A stretch of 64,000 bases of DNA, from NCBI GenBank assembly GCA_016191165.1, contig JACPPF010000181.1:24000-87999 (forward strand), in the 5' to 3' direction. Of the stretch, positions 1 through 8,988 are shown piece after piece. Position 1 is the first letter of the stretch. Every line of letters begins with the position of its first letter. The notes beneath the pieces were generated by a model that was given only the letters and a program-made list of their open reading frames with translations, was not told the origin of the DNA and searched no databases. The translations under genes and the position numbers were made by a program. The DNA is from Planctomycetota bacterium. Lineage in GTDB: Bacteria > Planctomycetota > Planctomycetia > Gemmatales > Gemmataceae.

Positions 1-22
1 GCTACTCGCGCGCCAATGCACC

Positions 23-1000
23 ATGAACCTCGTCATGATGGGAACTGGCTCCTTTGCGGAGCCGACGTTCTTGAAACTGCTGGAAAGCACGTACCCGGTC
101 GTCGGCCTGGTCACCCAACCCGACCGCGCCACCGGCAAAGAACGCGGCTCGTCCCGGCTTGCGCGCCAGGGCATGAAGGAAATCGCCCTGGAGCGCGGCA
201 TCCCCGTCCTGCAACCCGAAAGCATCAATACCTCCGAAGGCGTCGCATCGCTGAAAGCGCTCGCGCCTGATTTGCTCGTCGTCGCCGCCTACGGGCAGAT
301 TCTGTCCAAGGATGTTCTTGGCGTGGCTTCGCTGGGGGGCATCAACGTGCATGCGTCGCTGTTGCCCAAGTATCGCGGCGCCGCCCCGATCAACTGGGCG
401 ATCTATCACGGCGAATCGCAAACGGGCGTCACCATCATCCGTATGTCAATCTCGCTCGATGCCGGAGACATCCTGGCGCAAGAGGCCGTCGAAATCGGCC
501 CGGAGGAAACCGCGGGCGAACTCGAGGCGCGACTCGGCCCACTGGGCGCCAGGCTTGCTATCGAAACGGTCACCAGGCTTGAGCATGGCCCCGTTTCCGG
601 CATCGCGCAGGACAAAAGCAGAGCAACGAAAGCGCCGAAACTGACGAAGGAGCATGGTTTAATCGACTGGTCACGCCCCGCCGTCGCCGTGTGCAACCAG
701 ATCCGCGCCATGCAGCCGTGGCCGACGGCGTTTACTTTTTTGTATCGGCAAGGGCAAGAACCGTTGCGCCTGATGATCCAGCGGACGGCCCTGGCGAGCC
801 GGGAGCGTGAGCAACCGGAGGCGGCGCCTGGCGCCGTCACGACTGACGCCACGCGGATGTGGGTTCGATGCGGCGACGGCGCCTATCTTGAAATTCTCGA
901 TCTCCAACCCGCCGGCAAACGTCGCATGTCCGCCCAGGACTTCCTGCGCGGCAACGTGATGCCAGAGAAAAGCTGGATGAATGGCGTGGACGCCTTGTGA
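23..1000 (+). CDS. fmt: Methionyl-tRNA formyltransferase
   Basis: This enzyme transfers a formyl group from 10-formyl-tetrahydrofolate to Met-tRNAfMet, making the cytoplasmic initiator tRNA. The 325-residue product has the usual length. The N-terminal formyltransferase domain shows the hallmark NVHASLLPKYRGAAPI at about residues 108-123, giving Asn108 and His110, and LDAGD near 145-149 gives the catalytic Asp149. The rest, from about 205, is the C-terminal tRNA-binding domain. The ATG at 23 starts the conserved LVMMGTGSFA segment. The bases just before it read in frame as a short tail ending in a TGA at 24-26 that overlaps this ATG. An upstream gene, commonly def, may therefore be translationally coupled, but that is inference because it lies outside the window. 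Confidence 0.95.
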   Translation: MNLVMMGTGSFAEPTFLKLLESTYPVVGLVTQPDRATGKERGSSRLARQGMKEIALERGIPVLQPESINTSEGVASLKALAPDLLVVAAYGQILSKDVLGVASLGGINVHASLLPKYRGAAPINWAIYHGESQTGVTIIRMSISLDAGDILAQEAVEIGPEETAGELEARLGPLGARLAIETVTRLEHGPVSGIAQDKSRATKAPKLTKEHGLIDWSRPAVAVCNQIRAMQPWPTAFTFLYRQGQEPLRLMIQRTALASREREQPEAAPGAVTTDATRMWVRCGDGAYLEILDLQPAGKRRMSAQDFLRGNVMPEKSWMNGVDAL

Positions 1001-1053
1001 ATTCACATTTCACAGAGCGCGTCTTTTCAGTAGAATCGACGAAAGGAGGAGGC

Positions 1054-1344
1054 ATGATGACCAACATTGTTACCGGCATCGTGACGAATGGCGTAGTGAT
1101 TCCGACCTCAGCGCTCCCCGAGGGCGCGCTGGTCGACGTATGCGTAAGGTCGGCCACCCCCACGGCGCCGTCAGCCATGCAAAAGCTAACAGCGAGCGAA
1201 TTACGGAAACTACCGCGAGAGAAGCGCGAGGCGATCCTGGTTGCCGGCGCCGCGGCGGCGGAAGAACTCTACCGCACTGACAAAGATCTCACCGGCTTCG
1301 ATGCATTTAGCGAGGAACTCGATGATGACTCCGACGAGGGGTGA
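1054..1344 (+). CDS. MazE/DUF104-like antitoxin
   Basis: This is a 96-residue protein with an N-terminal segment, TNGVVIPTSALPEGALVDV, typical of AF2212/DUF104-like beta-barrel antitoxins: a short strand, NGV(V/L)xP, then LPEG. A charged helical tail follows and ends in a strongly acidic stretch (EELDDDSDEG), the kind that occludes a basic toxin. The start at 1054 is set by a strong AAAGGAGGAG ribosome-binding site at 1042-1051. An upstream in-frame ATG at 997 lacks this. Its last 23 bases overlap the MazF-like toxin gene, the normal antitoxin-then-toxin order. The two genes are probably autoregulated together, which is family knowledge rather than something seen here. Confidence 0.72.
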   Translation: MMTNIVTGIVTNGVVIPTSALPEGALVDVCVRSATPTAPSAMQKLTASELRKLPREKREAILVAGAAAAEELYRTDKDLTGFDAFSEELDDDSDEG

Positions 1345-1672
1345 GGTGTGGCGAGTTCGCTTCGACCCTGCCGAAGGCGATGAGATCAAGAAGGTCCGTA
1401 CGGCCGTCGTAATGAGCGTGGACAAGATTGGCCGCCTGCGCCTTAAAATCGTGGTGCCGATTACTGAGTGGATACAAGCATTCGAGCAGCATCCTTGGTT
1501 CATTCGATTGACGCCAACGTCCTCGAATGGGTTGACGAAGGAATCGGGTGCAGATTGCTTCCAGGTGAAATCGATTTCGGAAACCCGCTTCCTGGACCGG
1601 CTGGGGGAACTGATGTCGTCCGAATTGGATGAAATTGCCAACGCAATTGCGGTTTGTGTTGGTTTACCCTAG
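1322..1672 (+). CDS. PemK/MazF-family toxin (endoribonuclease)
   Basis: MazF/PemK toxins are small ribosome-independent mRNA interferases. The 116-residue product begins TPTRGEVWRVRFDPAEGDEI, matching the RGEVWxVxFxPxxGxEI start of the family. VRTAVVMS and LKIVVPIT strands follow, then a C-terminal segment with the VKSISETRF pattern of the dimer interface. The ATG at 1322, or the next one at 1325, begins inside the antitoxin gene, which implies translational coupling. Longer upstream in-frame starts were not used because the family begins at TPTRGEVW. The canonical basic, Ser/Thr and Gln-bearing regions appear intact, so it is probably active. Confidence 0.85.
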   Translation: MMTPTRGEVWRVRFDPAEGDEIKKVRTAVVMSVDKIGRLRLKIVVPITEWIQAFEQHPWFIRLTPTSSNGLTKESGADCFQVKSISETRFLDRLGELMSSELDEIANAIAVCVGLP

Positions 1673-1702
1673 GGCGACTGCTGGACTAGCTTGGTGTCCG
1701 TC

Positions 1703-2290
1703 ATGAGTATTCGGGCAGCTGCCTTTTTTGAATGCGATCAGGCAACATGGAGCCCCGAACGCGTGATGACAAGGCTTGAATGGACGTTGCCGGAAGCCAA
1801 GGCGATCCGGGCGTATTCTGGCCCCGTTGCGATTGCCCTTGGCGGGTCCAAGTTAGCTCGAAAAAGGCGACAATTCTTGCTCAACTGTGATCGGGAATGG
1901 ACTCGTACCTCCAATCCAGAACTTGAATCGTTGTGGTTCTATGGTCCTGGTGGGCTGGTATTCATTCGATGGAAGCAGGCCTGCGAGATCAACACCACCT
2001 GTTGGTGGCGAGCGTTTCTCCGCGACGAGGCGTTGAGGATTTTGTATGTCAATGCATTCCACAGAATTGCAAGCGTTTTCGGCGGAACCGAATTGTTGGT
2101 CCTGCCGACGGACGCAAAAGCGAAGGATTTGCTATGGGAAGGTGCATCCATTGGCCAGGCCCTAGACGCCTTGCAAGAGCAATGGGGAGACCCTCAGTCG
2201 TCGAGTGAAAAGGCTTCATCGACACTTCACCGTGAAGCGGAGGACGAGACTCCCCGAACGTGGTTTCTCGAAGATGTTAGAAACGAATGA
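1703..2290 (+). CDS. Hypothetical protein coupled to miaB
   Basis: I do not recognise this 195-residue protein. It has no signal peptide or membrane segment. It is rich in Trp and Arg and has mixed alpha/beta character, with a hydrophobic central part around WFYGPGGLVFIRW and a charged C-terminal tail. The ATG at 1703 is preferred over TTG at 1691. Its TGA overlaps the miaB start (ATGA at 2287-2290), so it should be co-translated with miaB. It follows the MazF-like gene by about 30 bases and may have arrived with the toxin-antitoxin pair, but the sequence gives no functional clue. Confidence 0.6.
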   Translation: MSIRAAAFFECDQATWSPERVMTRLEWTLPEAKAIRAYSGPVAIALGGSKLARKRRQFLLNCDREWTRTSNPELESLWFYGPGGLVFIRWKQACEINTTCWWRAFLRDEALRILYVNAFHRIASVFGGTELLVLPTDAKAKDLLWEGASIGQALDALQEQWGDPQSSSEKASSTLHREAEDETPRTWFLEDVRNE

Positions 2291-3747
2291 CCAAAAAACT
2301 TTACCTCGAAACCGTCGGCTGTCAAATGAACGTGCTCGATAGCGAGCTCGTCGTCGGTTCCCTGCGCCGGCATGGCTACGAATTGACCGAGTCCAGCGAC
2401 GGCGCCGATGTCATTCTCTTCAACACGTGTAGTGTGCGCCAACATGCCGAGGACAAGATTTACAGCGCCCTGGGTCGGCTACGCAACTACAAGGCCAAAC
2501 ATGAGAGCGCGATCATCGGCGTTCTGGGCTGTATGGCCCAGAAGGATCAGGAAATCATCAAGAAGCGTGCGCCGCACGTGGACATCATCTGCGGCACCGG
2601 GCAACTCGCGCAGTTGCCGGCGCTCATCAAGAACGCACAAGAAACGGGAACGCTGCAAATCGCGCTGTCACTGGACCGCGCCGAATCACGGCACGAGGTC
2701 GAACGCAGCTTTGAAAGTTACGACCCGATGCGCGATCCATTGATGCGACCCAATCGCTTCCAGGCCTATGTGCGCATCATGATCGGCTGTGACAAGTTTT
2801 GCACCTACTGCATTGTGCCGAGGGTGCGCGGTCCCGAGCAAAGCCGGCCCCCCGAACACATCGCTGCCGAGGTGAAGCAACTTGCTGGCGAGGGCGTCAA
2901 GGAGGTCACCCTGCTCGGACAGACGGTAAACAGTTACCGGTCCGACGATGGCCGCTGGCGGCTCGGCGACCTCTTAGGGCGCATCCACGACACCCCCGGA
3001 ATCGAGCGCATCAAGTTCATCACGAATTTTCCGAAGGACATGACAGACGACCTGCTGCACGCGGTGCGCGATCTGCCCAAGGTCTGCCCCTACCTGCACG
3101 TGCCGGCCCAATCGGGCTGCAACGAGATGCTCAAACGGATGAAGCGCATGTACACCGTGGAGTTCTACCGCGAGATGTTGGCGCGCTGCCGCGAGATCGT
3201 GCCGGGCGTCGCGGTTTCGAGCGACTTCATCGTCGGCTTCTCGGGTGAGACGGAACGCTCATTCGAGAAAACATGCGACCTGGTGAGCGACGCGAGGTTC
3301 AAGAACAGCTTTATTTTCAAGTACAGCCCGCGCCCCGGCACGCGCGGCCACGAGTTGTATGCGGACGACATCCCCGAAGCCGTGAAGAAGCGCCGCAACA
3401 ACGATCTGCTCGCCATTCAGAATGCCGCCAGCTTGCAGGATCACCGCCGGGCCATCGGCCAGCGCGTCGAGGTGCTGGTTGAGGGCCCGAGCAAAAATGC
3501 GTTTAGCCGTTTGCCTTTGGCGAGCGGCCCCATCCAACTCACGGGCCGCACCCGCACCGACCACATCGTCGTTTTCGACGGCAACCCGCGTCTGGCCGGT
3601 GCGACGCTAAAAGTTGATATCGACGATGCGACATCGTTCACGCTTTACGGCCGCGTGGTGACCGGCGAGCAAATTCGCGTGACCAGTACGTGTCAAGAAG
3701 CGCCGGCCGAACCGAACGACCGAATCGCACTCCCGATCGTCAATTGA
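2287..3747 (+). CDS. miaB: tRNA-2-methylthio-N6-dimethylallyladenosine synthase MiaB
   Basis: MiaB is a radical-SAM methylthiotransferase that adds a methylthio group to i6A37 of tRNAs reading UNN codons. The 486-residue protein has the N-terminal UPF0004 domain beginning LYLETVGCQMN (Cys12), with further cluster cysteines in NTCSVR and LGCMAQ. The radical-SAM signature CDKFCTYC gives Cys168, Cys172 and Cys175 for the SAM-binding 4Fe-4S cluster. A TRAM-like RNA-binding region lies near residues 390-465 (VLVEGPSK, LTGRTRTDHIVVF). The family's usual length is about 440-480. The gene is overlapped at its start by the unknown gene upstream and followed 12 bases later by glnE. Confidence 0.96.
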   Translation: MTKKLYLETVGCQMNVLDSELVVGSLRRHGYELTESSDGADVILFNTCSVRQHAEDKIYSALGRLRNYKAKHESAIIGVLGCMAQKDQEIIKKRAPHVDIICGTGQLAQLPALIKNAQETGTLQIALSLDRAESRHEVERSFESYDPMRDPLMRPNRFQAYVRIMIGCDKFCTYCIVPRVRGPEQSRPPEHIAAEVKQLAGEGVKEVTLLGQTVNSYRSDDGRWRLGDLLGRIHDTPGIERIKFITNFPKDMTDDLLHAVRDLPKVCPYLHVPAQSGCNEMLKRMKRMYTVEFYREMLARCREIVPGVAVSSDFIVGFSGETERSFEKTCDLVSDARFKNSFIFKYSPRPGTRGHELYADDIPEAVKKRRNNDLLAIQNAASLQDHRRAIGQRVEVLVEGPSKNAFSRLPLASGPIQLTGRTRTDHIVVFDGNPRLAGATLKVDIDDATSFTLYGRVVTGEQIRVTSTCQEAPAEPNDRIALPIVN

Positions 3748-3759
3748 CAAGAACGCCTC

Positions 3760-6700
3760 ATGCACACCGAAGACATTCGCCACTGTCTGGAATCGACCGA
3801 CCAGGCGCGAGCCCTGCTGGCGAATTGGGAAGTGCGCGACGCGGAGCGTGGCCGCAGCAACCTGACCATCGTGGCAGGCGTATTGGGGATCGACGGGCTG
3901 GCGCAGTTGTCCCATCCGCTCGGGCGTTTACTGCCGCGCTGTGCTGACCCGGACATGGCGTTGAACAATCTTGAACGATTCATCGTCAGCGCGGGCCCGG
4001 ACGCGATCGGGGCACTGCTGGAAAGCCGGGCGCGAACGCTGGAAACCCTGCTCCAGCTTTTTAGCACGAGCCAATTCTTCAGCGACCTGCTGGTTTCCTC
4101 TCCGGATTTCCTTGCGGTACTCCGCACGCCATTGCGCAGCAGCCCGAGTCGGGCGGAAATGCTCGCGCAACTCCGCGCCAAAGTAACGTCGGCCTATGAA
4201 GATTCGAGCGTTCTGCGAGCGTTTCGTCGCTTCCGGCAGAAACATATGCTGCGGATCGGCGTCAACGACATCATCCGCGATCGGCCGCTCGAAGAAATCA
4301 CGCGCGACATCTCGCGCGTTGCGGACACCTCGGTGGAAGTCGCGCTGGAAACGGCCCTCCGAAACCTGTCCGGACGCTTTGGCACGGCGATGACCCAGGC
4401 CGGTGAGCCCGCCCGCTGCGCAATCCTTGGCTTTGGCAAACTCGGCGGCAAGGAGCTGAACTACTCCAGCGACATCGATCTCATGTTCCTCTATGACGAG
4501 GAGGGCCAAACGCACGGGCAACGCGTCACCATTCTTTCCAACGACGAATTCTTCGCGCGGGTTTGCACGGAGGTCGTTCGCCTTCTGAGTTTCCACACCG
4601 ACGGCGGCCTGGGCTATCGCGTTGATCTGCGCTTGAGGCCGGAAGGACATCGCGGTCCGCTGGCACGCTCGCTGGCCAGCACACTTTCCTACTACGACAC
4701 CCTGGGCCGAACCTGGGAACGCCAGGCACTCATCAAGGTGCGCCCGGTCGCCGGCGATGCCGCGCTGGGGGAGGAGTTCCTGCGCGCCATCGAACCGTTT
4801 GTCTATCGCCGATACCTGAGCTTCGCGGAGATCAACGAGATCAAGGCCCTCAAACGCCGCATCGAGCAAAAGTCTGGGGACTACGGTGAAAGCGACACGG
4901 AGGTCAAGACCGGGCACGGCGGTATCCGCGATGTCGAGTTCACCATTCAATTCCTCCAGCTTGCCAACGGCGGCGATCTTCCCGAAATACGCCAACGGAA
5001 TACCCTCAAGGCGATTCGCGCCCTCGAAAAGGCGCGCTGCTTGACCGACGCCGAATCGCGCACGCTCGACAGCGGCTACCGCTTCCTGCGAAAAACCGAG
5101 CATCGCCTGCAAATCATGTTCGATCAACAGACCCATCGCCTGCCCGACCGACCGGAGGAATTGCGGCAGCTTGCCTTGCGCATGGGATACACCCAGCCGC
5201 GCGAACCGGAGGGCGACGCGAGCCGTGTCGATCCGCTGATCGCTTTTTTGCGTGATTACCGTGAAAAAACCACGCAAAACCGCAACATCCTCAATCACCT
5301 CTTGCATCAATCGTTCACCAGTGACGAGGCGGCGCCCGAGACCGACCTCATTCTCGATCCCAATCCAGAACCGGAACGCATTCAGGCCGTCCTCGGCAAA
5401 TATCCATTCCGGAACGTGCAAGCGGCCTACCAGAACCTCGCCCAGCTTGCGACCGAAACGATTCCGTTCCTGGAGTCGCGCCGGTGTCGCCAATTCCTGG
5501 CGAACATCGCGCCCAGCCTTCTGCAGGTCGTGGCCGAGACGCCCGATCCGGATTTGGCCCTCGTCAACCTTGAAAAGGTCTCGGCCTCGCTCGGCGGTAA
5601 GGCGGTCCTCTGGGAGCTGTTCAGCTTCAACGCGCCCAGCTTGAAGCTCTACGTTGAGTTATGCGCGTGGAGCCAGTTTCTTTCGGAAATCCTGATCAAC
5701 AATCCGGGCATGATCGACGAGTTGCTGGACAGCCTCGTCCTGAACCTGCCCCGTTCGTTCGAGGAATTGAGTCAGGAGCTGACCAGTCTATGCCGCAACG
5801 CGGACGATCCCGATCCGATCTTGCACAGTTTTCAAGACAAGGAGCTTTTGCGCATTGGCGTGCGTGACATTCTTGGCAAGGACGACATCGTTGCCACCAC
5901 GCGAGCCCTGAGCGATGTGGCGGAAGTCATCCTGGTGCAGTTGACCAAGTTGCAATATCCGGGCCTGGTGCGCCGGCTTGGCATGCCCAGCCTGGCCGAG
6001 GGGGCGCGCGCCGGGCAGGCGAGCCGATACGTTCTTCTGGGCCTGGGAAAGCTCGGGGGGCGTGAGATGAGCTACCACAGCGATCTCGATCTAATCCTGA
6101 TCTACGAGGGAGATGGGCGAACCGTCCCGCCTCCTGGTTCGTCACGCTGGGATCGCTTCGAATTAACCGACAACTTCCATTTCTTCTCGGAACTGGCCCG
6201 CCAGATTATCCGGACCGCCAGCGTCATGGGGCCGCGCGGCCGACTTTACCAGGTTGACATGCGACTTCGCCCAACCGGAAACTCCGGCAGCCTGGTGCTC
6301 CCCTTGAGCGAGTTCGAACGCTACTACCATCTCCCTTCCCCAATCGGCCAAAGTAGCCCGGGTGAGGGAGGCGCCCAGCTCTGGGAACGCCAGGCCCTGA
6401 CCCGCGGCCGCGTTGTCTTCGGCGATCCCGAATTCGCCGACCAGGTCGTGCAGAGCATCAATCATCAAATCTACGATCTGGAATGGAATCGCGGGATCGC
6501 CGACGAAATCATGTCCATGCGCAGCCGAGTGGAGGCGGCAGGCAGCAAACGCGACCTGAAGCGAGGCGTCGGCGGCATCATCGATATCGAGTTCGTCGTA
6601 CAAATGTATCGCCTAAAATTCGGCCGGGAACACCCCGGTGTTCGTCATCCCAACACCTGGCTCGCGCTGGACGCCTTGAAAGATGCTGGCCTGATCAGCG

Positions 6701-6957
6701 CCGAGGAACACGCGACCTTGCGTGCGTGCCTCGACTTCCTGCGCACCGTGGAAAGTCGGCTGCGAATCTACCACAATCGATCCCTGGACGAATTGCCCGC
6801 GTCGGCCGACGACCTGGAAAAGCTGGCCCGCCGCATGGGTTGTGAGCCCACCGAAGAACAAAGTGCCGGGCAGATTTTTTTGCAGGTACTGGAGTTGCAC
6901 ACGTCGCAAACGCGCCGCCTTTTCAACGAATTGCTGGAGCGCGAGAAGGGGTATTAA
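3760..6957 (+). CDS. glnE: Bifunctional glutamine synthetase adenylyltransferase/adenylyl-removing enzyme
   Basis: GlnE adenylylates and deadenylylates glutamine synthetase in response to PII and glutamine, controlling ammonia assimilation. The protein is 1,065 residues, somewhat longer than the roughly 950 of E. coli. It contains two nucleotidyltransferase domains in tandem. The first has GFGKLGGKELNYSSDIDL at about 224-241. The second has GLGKLGGREMSYHSDLDL at about 761-778. Both keep the SDxDL metal-binding aspartates. Each is followed by a helical PII-uridylyltransferase-associated region (GIRDVEF and GIIDIEF motifs). It starts 12 bases after miaB and probably lies in the same transcript. 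Confidence 0.95.
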   Translation: MHTEDIRHCLESTDQARALLANWEVRDAERGRSNLTIVAGVLGIDGLAQLSHPLGRLLPRCADPDMALNNLERFIVSAGPDAIGALLESRARTLETLLQLFSTSQFFSDLLVSSPDFLAVLRTPLRSSPSRAEMLAQLRAKVTSAYEDSSVLRAFRRFRQKHMLRIGVNDIIRDRPLEEITRDISRVADTSVEVALETALRNLSGRFGTAMTQAGEPARCAILGFGKLGGKELNYSSDIDLMFLYDEEGQTHGQRVTILSNDEFFARVCTEVVRLLSFHTDGGLGYRVDLRLRPEGHRGPLARSLASTLSYYDTLGRTWERQALIKVRPVAGDAALGEEFLRAIEPFVYRRYLSFAEINEIKALKRRIEQKSGDYGESDTEVKTGHGGIRDVEFTIQFLQLANGGDLPEIRQRNTLKAIRALEKARCLTDAESRTLDSGYRFLRKTEHRLQIMFDQQTHRLPDRPEELRQLALRMGYTQPREPEGDASRVDPLIAFLRDYREKTTQNRNILNHLLHQSFTSDEAAPETDLILDPNPEPERIQAVLGKYPFRNVQAAYQNLAQLATETIPFLESRRCRQFLANIAPSLLQVVAETPDPDLALVNLEKVSASLGGKAVLWELFSFNAPSLKLYVELCAWSQFLSEILINNPGMIDELLDSLVLNLPRSFEELSQELTSLCRNADDPDPILHSFQDKELLRIGVRDILGKDDIVATTRALSDVAEVILVQLTKLQYPGLVRRLGMPSLAEGARAGQASRYVLLGLGKLGGREMSYHSDLDLILIYEGDGRTVPPPGSSRWDRFELTDNFHFFSELARQIIRTASVMGPRGRLYQVDMRLRPTGNSGSLVLPLSEFERYYHLPSPIGQSSPGEGGAQLWERQALTRGRVVFGDPEFADQVVQSINHQIYDLEWNRGIADEIMSMRSRVEAAGSKRDLKRGVGGIIDIEFVVQMYRLKFGREHPGVRHPNTWLALDALKDAGLISAEEHATLRACLDFLRTVESRLRIYHNRSLDELPASADDLEKLARRMGCEPTEEQSAGQIFLQVLELHTSQTRRLFNELLEREKGY

Positions 6958-6999
6958 GCATTGCCCAGGTAGGGCAACCACCTCGATCGCACCGCGCAG

Positions 7000-7016
7000 G
7001 CAAGTGCGACACTTGC
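7000..7016. terminator. Hairpin between convergent glnE and MFS gene
   Basis: A perfect 7-bp stem, GCAAGTG paired with CACTTGC around a 3-base loop, lies in the 101-bp gap between two converging genes. There is no U-tract on either strand, so a role as a bidirectional transcription barrier is only an inference from its position. Confidence 0.3.
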
Positions 7017-7058
7017 TTGCGCTGCGTCGTCACGCAGAAAACGCGAAAGAAGGCTGGC

Positions 7059-8780
7059 TTACTCGCGAATGCCACTGGATGGGCCGGGCTTTTCCGTGAT
7101 GCCGTGGGGATGGTCGGTTCCGCGCTGGGCTGCCGGCATGGGCTCGGGCGCAGGCGCAGGCGTTTCGTCGAGATGCACCTGCTGGTAGCCGCCGCGCATC
7201 TGGAAATAGCCAATCAAGATGCCATAGCCGATCAGCATGATGACCGGAAAGATCACCATGTTGGCGAGAGCGCCTTGCTTGCTCTCGTCGATCGCGTTGT
7301 CGATCGCTTTTTGAACTCCCTCGCGCCGTTCGATGGGTAGCGTGTTGATTTGGTCCTTGATCTTGTCGTTGGAAAGCGCCTTGTAGTTGATGATCTCATA
7401 GATGTTCTTGTCTTCGACGACTGTCAGCTTGCCGTCCTTGACGAGGTTGGGCAGGGCCGTCTTGATTTCCTGACTGGCGACCAGCGCCTGAATCGACTTG
7501 TCCGCCTGCAAGGTGCCGATGTAAGGAAAACCAAGTACGCCCACCGCCAACATGCCGATTCCGGAAATGGCGTTGAGCGTCAGCGCGCCCCCTTTTGGCG
7601 TTTGTTCGGAAACGACGCCCAGCATGGTTGGCCAGAAGAAGGTCTTGCCGATGCCATAAAGGGTGGCCGCGACGAAGATCAACATGCCGGCGGAGAACGA
7701 TAGAGTGTAAAGCCCAATGATTGCCAGGAAGGCGCTGACCGCCAGAAGTGGCAAGGGTGACAGCGCGTGAACGATGGGCCCCGCGAAGAAGCGAAGCACC
7801 ATCATGATCACCGACGTGTAAACCAACACCCAGCCTGAGTGAAATCCGTTAGCCTCGGCGATCGGCTTCATGATGTCGGTGATCCAGCCGTCGGTGCCGA
7901 TTTCCGTCGTCGCCAGCGGCATCATGATGAGGACCATGCCGAACATCAAGATTCGCCCTGCCGATTGCGTATAGATTCCAAAGGCGACCACGATCGCGAT
8001 GCCAATGCCGATAAAAATCCCCTTCTCCGTCATCGACAACGCGCCGCCAAACGAGAAGAATTCGATCAATTGAAGCGTGATAAGAAAACCGACGATCATC
8101 GCGCCGAGGACGCCGAATTCCGAAAGCATGTCCTTGTAGGAAACACCGGAGGAGACCCGTTCCTGCACGGGGAAAGTCATCGGAAACAACATCACGAAGT
8201 ACCCGACCGCAGGCGCCGCGATCAGGCCGACCTTGATCCACCACGGGACATGGTCGATGAAGATGGTGACCATGCCGGCAACGACCAACCCGCCAGGCCA
8301 CCCGGCGTGCAGGATGTTCAGCCATTTGGTCTTGGCCCGGCTGAACATGGTGGCCACCACGGGATTGATGAACGCTTCAACGGTGCCATTGCCCAGTGCG
8401 AGGATGAGACTGCCCCAGTAGAGCAATTGAAAACCGGTATGCTTGTCGCCGCCTTGCGACACGAAGTAGGCGCTTACCCCCATGATCGCCCAGGTAATGT
8501 GCCCGATAAATGCAATGATCATCGACGCCTTGTAGCCGATGCGGTCGATGAGCAGGCTGAAGCCGATGATGCTCACGGCAAAGGGCCAAATGCCGATGCC
8601 GGCTAGTTCGCCGGAGCGTGCGGGGTCGAGGTCGAACTCCTTGGCCCAGGTGTCGATCAGGAACATGCGGGCGATGAACCCGAACGCCGTCGTGACCAGA
8701 GCGAGGAAACAACCCCAGAACAAAACGGGGTTTTCCGAAGCCGACTGGGAGGGTCGCTCGATCATTGCGTCAGCGCTCAT
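7059..8780 (-). CDS. MFS transporter
   Basis: This is an integral membrane secondary transporter of the major facilitator superfamily, 573 residues from the chosen ATG at 8780. A TGGAG site lies about 10 bases upstream of that start, whereas the longer reading frame begins with hydrophilic sequence. About 12 hydrophobic segments are visible. The first begins near ENPVLFWGCFLALVTTAFGF, and an MFS-like loop DRIGYKAS follows TM2. A hydrophilic domain of about 110 residues is inserted before the last transmembrane segment, and the tail is Pro-rich. The substrate cannot be assigned; sugars or nucleosides would fit planctomycete relatives. It stands alone on the minus strand. Confidence 0.82.
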   Translation of the reverse strand: MSADAMIERPSQSASENPVLFWGCFLALVTTAFGFIARMFLIDTWAKEFDLDPARSGELAGIGIWPFAVSIIGFSLLIDRIGYKASMIIAFIGHITWAIMGVSAYFVSQGGDKHTGFQLLYWGSLILALGNGTVEAFINPVVATMFSRAKTKWLNILHAGWPGGLVVAGMVTIFIDHVPWWIKVGLIAAPAVGYFVMLFPMTFPVQERVSSGVSYKDMLSEFGVLGAMIVGFLITLQLIEFFSFGGALSMTEKGIFIGIGIAIVVAFGIYTQSAGRILMFGMVLIMMPLATTEIGTDGWITDIMKPIAEANGFHSGWVLVYTSVIMMVLRFFAGPIVHALSPLPLLAVSAFLAIIGLYTLSFSAGMLIFVAATLYGIGKTFFWPTMLGVVSEQTPKGGALTLNAISGIGMLAVGVLGFPYIGTLQADKSIQALVASQEIKTALPNLVKDGKLTVVEDKNIYEIINYKALSNDKIKDQINTLPIERREGVQKAIDNAIDESKQGALANMVIFPVIMLIGYGILIGYFQMRGGYQQVHLDETPAPAPEPMPAAQRGTDHPHGITEKPGPSSGIRE

Positions 8781-8988
8781 GCAAGAAAACTCCACGTGAG
8801 AACGTCCGGTGCTTTCGTTCGCCAAAAAGGAAAGGCTATGCGAGCGGCGCAGGCCTGTCAATCTGCATTCCGCCTTTTCCCGAAAACTTGCCATCGCATC
8901 GTCCGCCAAATCGATTACAATGGCATGGTGAACACGGCCGTTCCGGAGGCGGCCGTTCCCGTTTTTCAACGAGTGAACGACAACCTAC

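Noticed and set aside
3928..5493. Long open frame (521 codons) on the minus strand opposite glnE
   Set aside because: GC-rich coding DNA often gives long antisense frames. The plus strand encodes an unmistakable GlnE, and the antisense translation has no recognisable motif.
7839..8606. Plus-strand open frame inside the MFS transporter gene
   Set aside because: The composition is highly charged (Asp/His/Arg) and typical of a reverse-frame shadow of a membrane protein.
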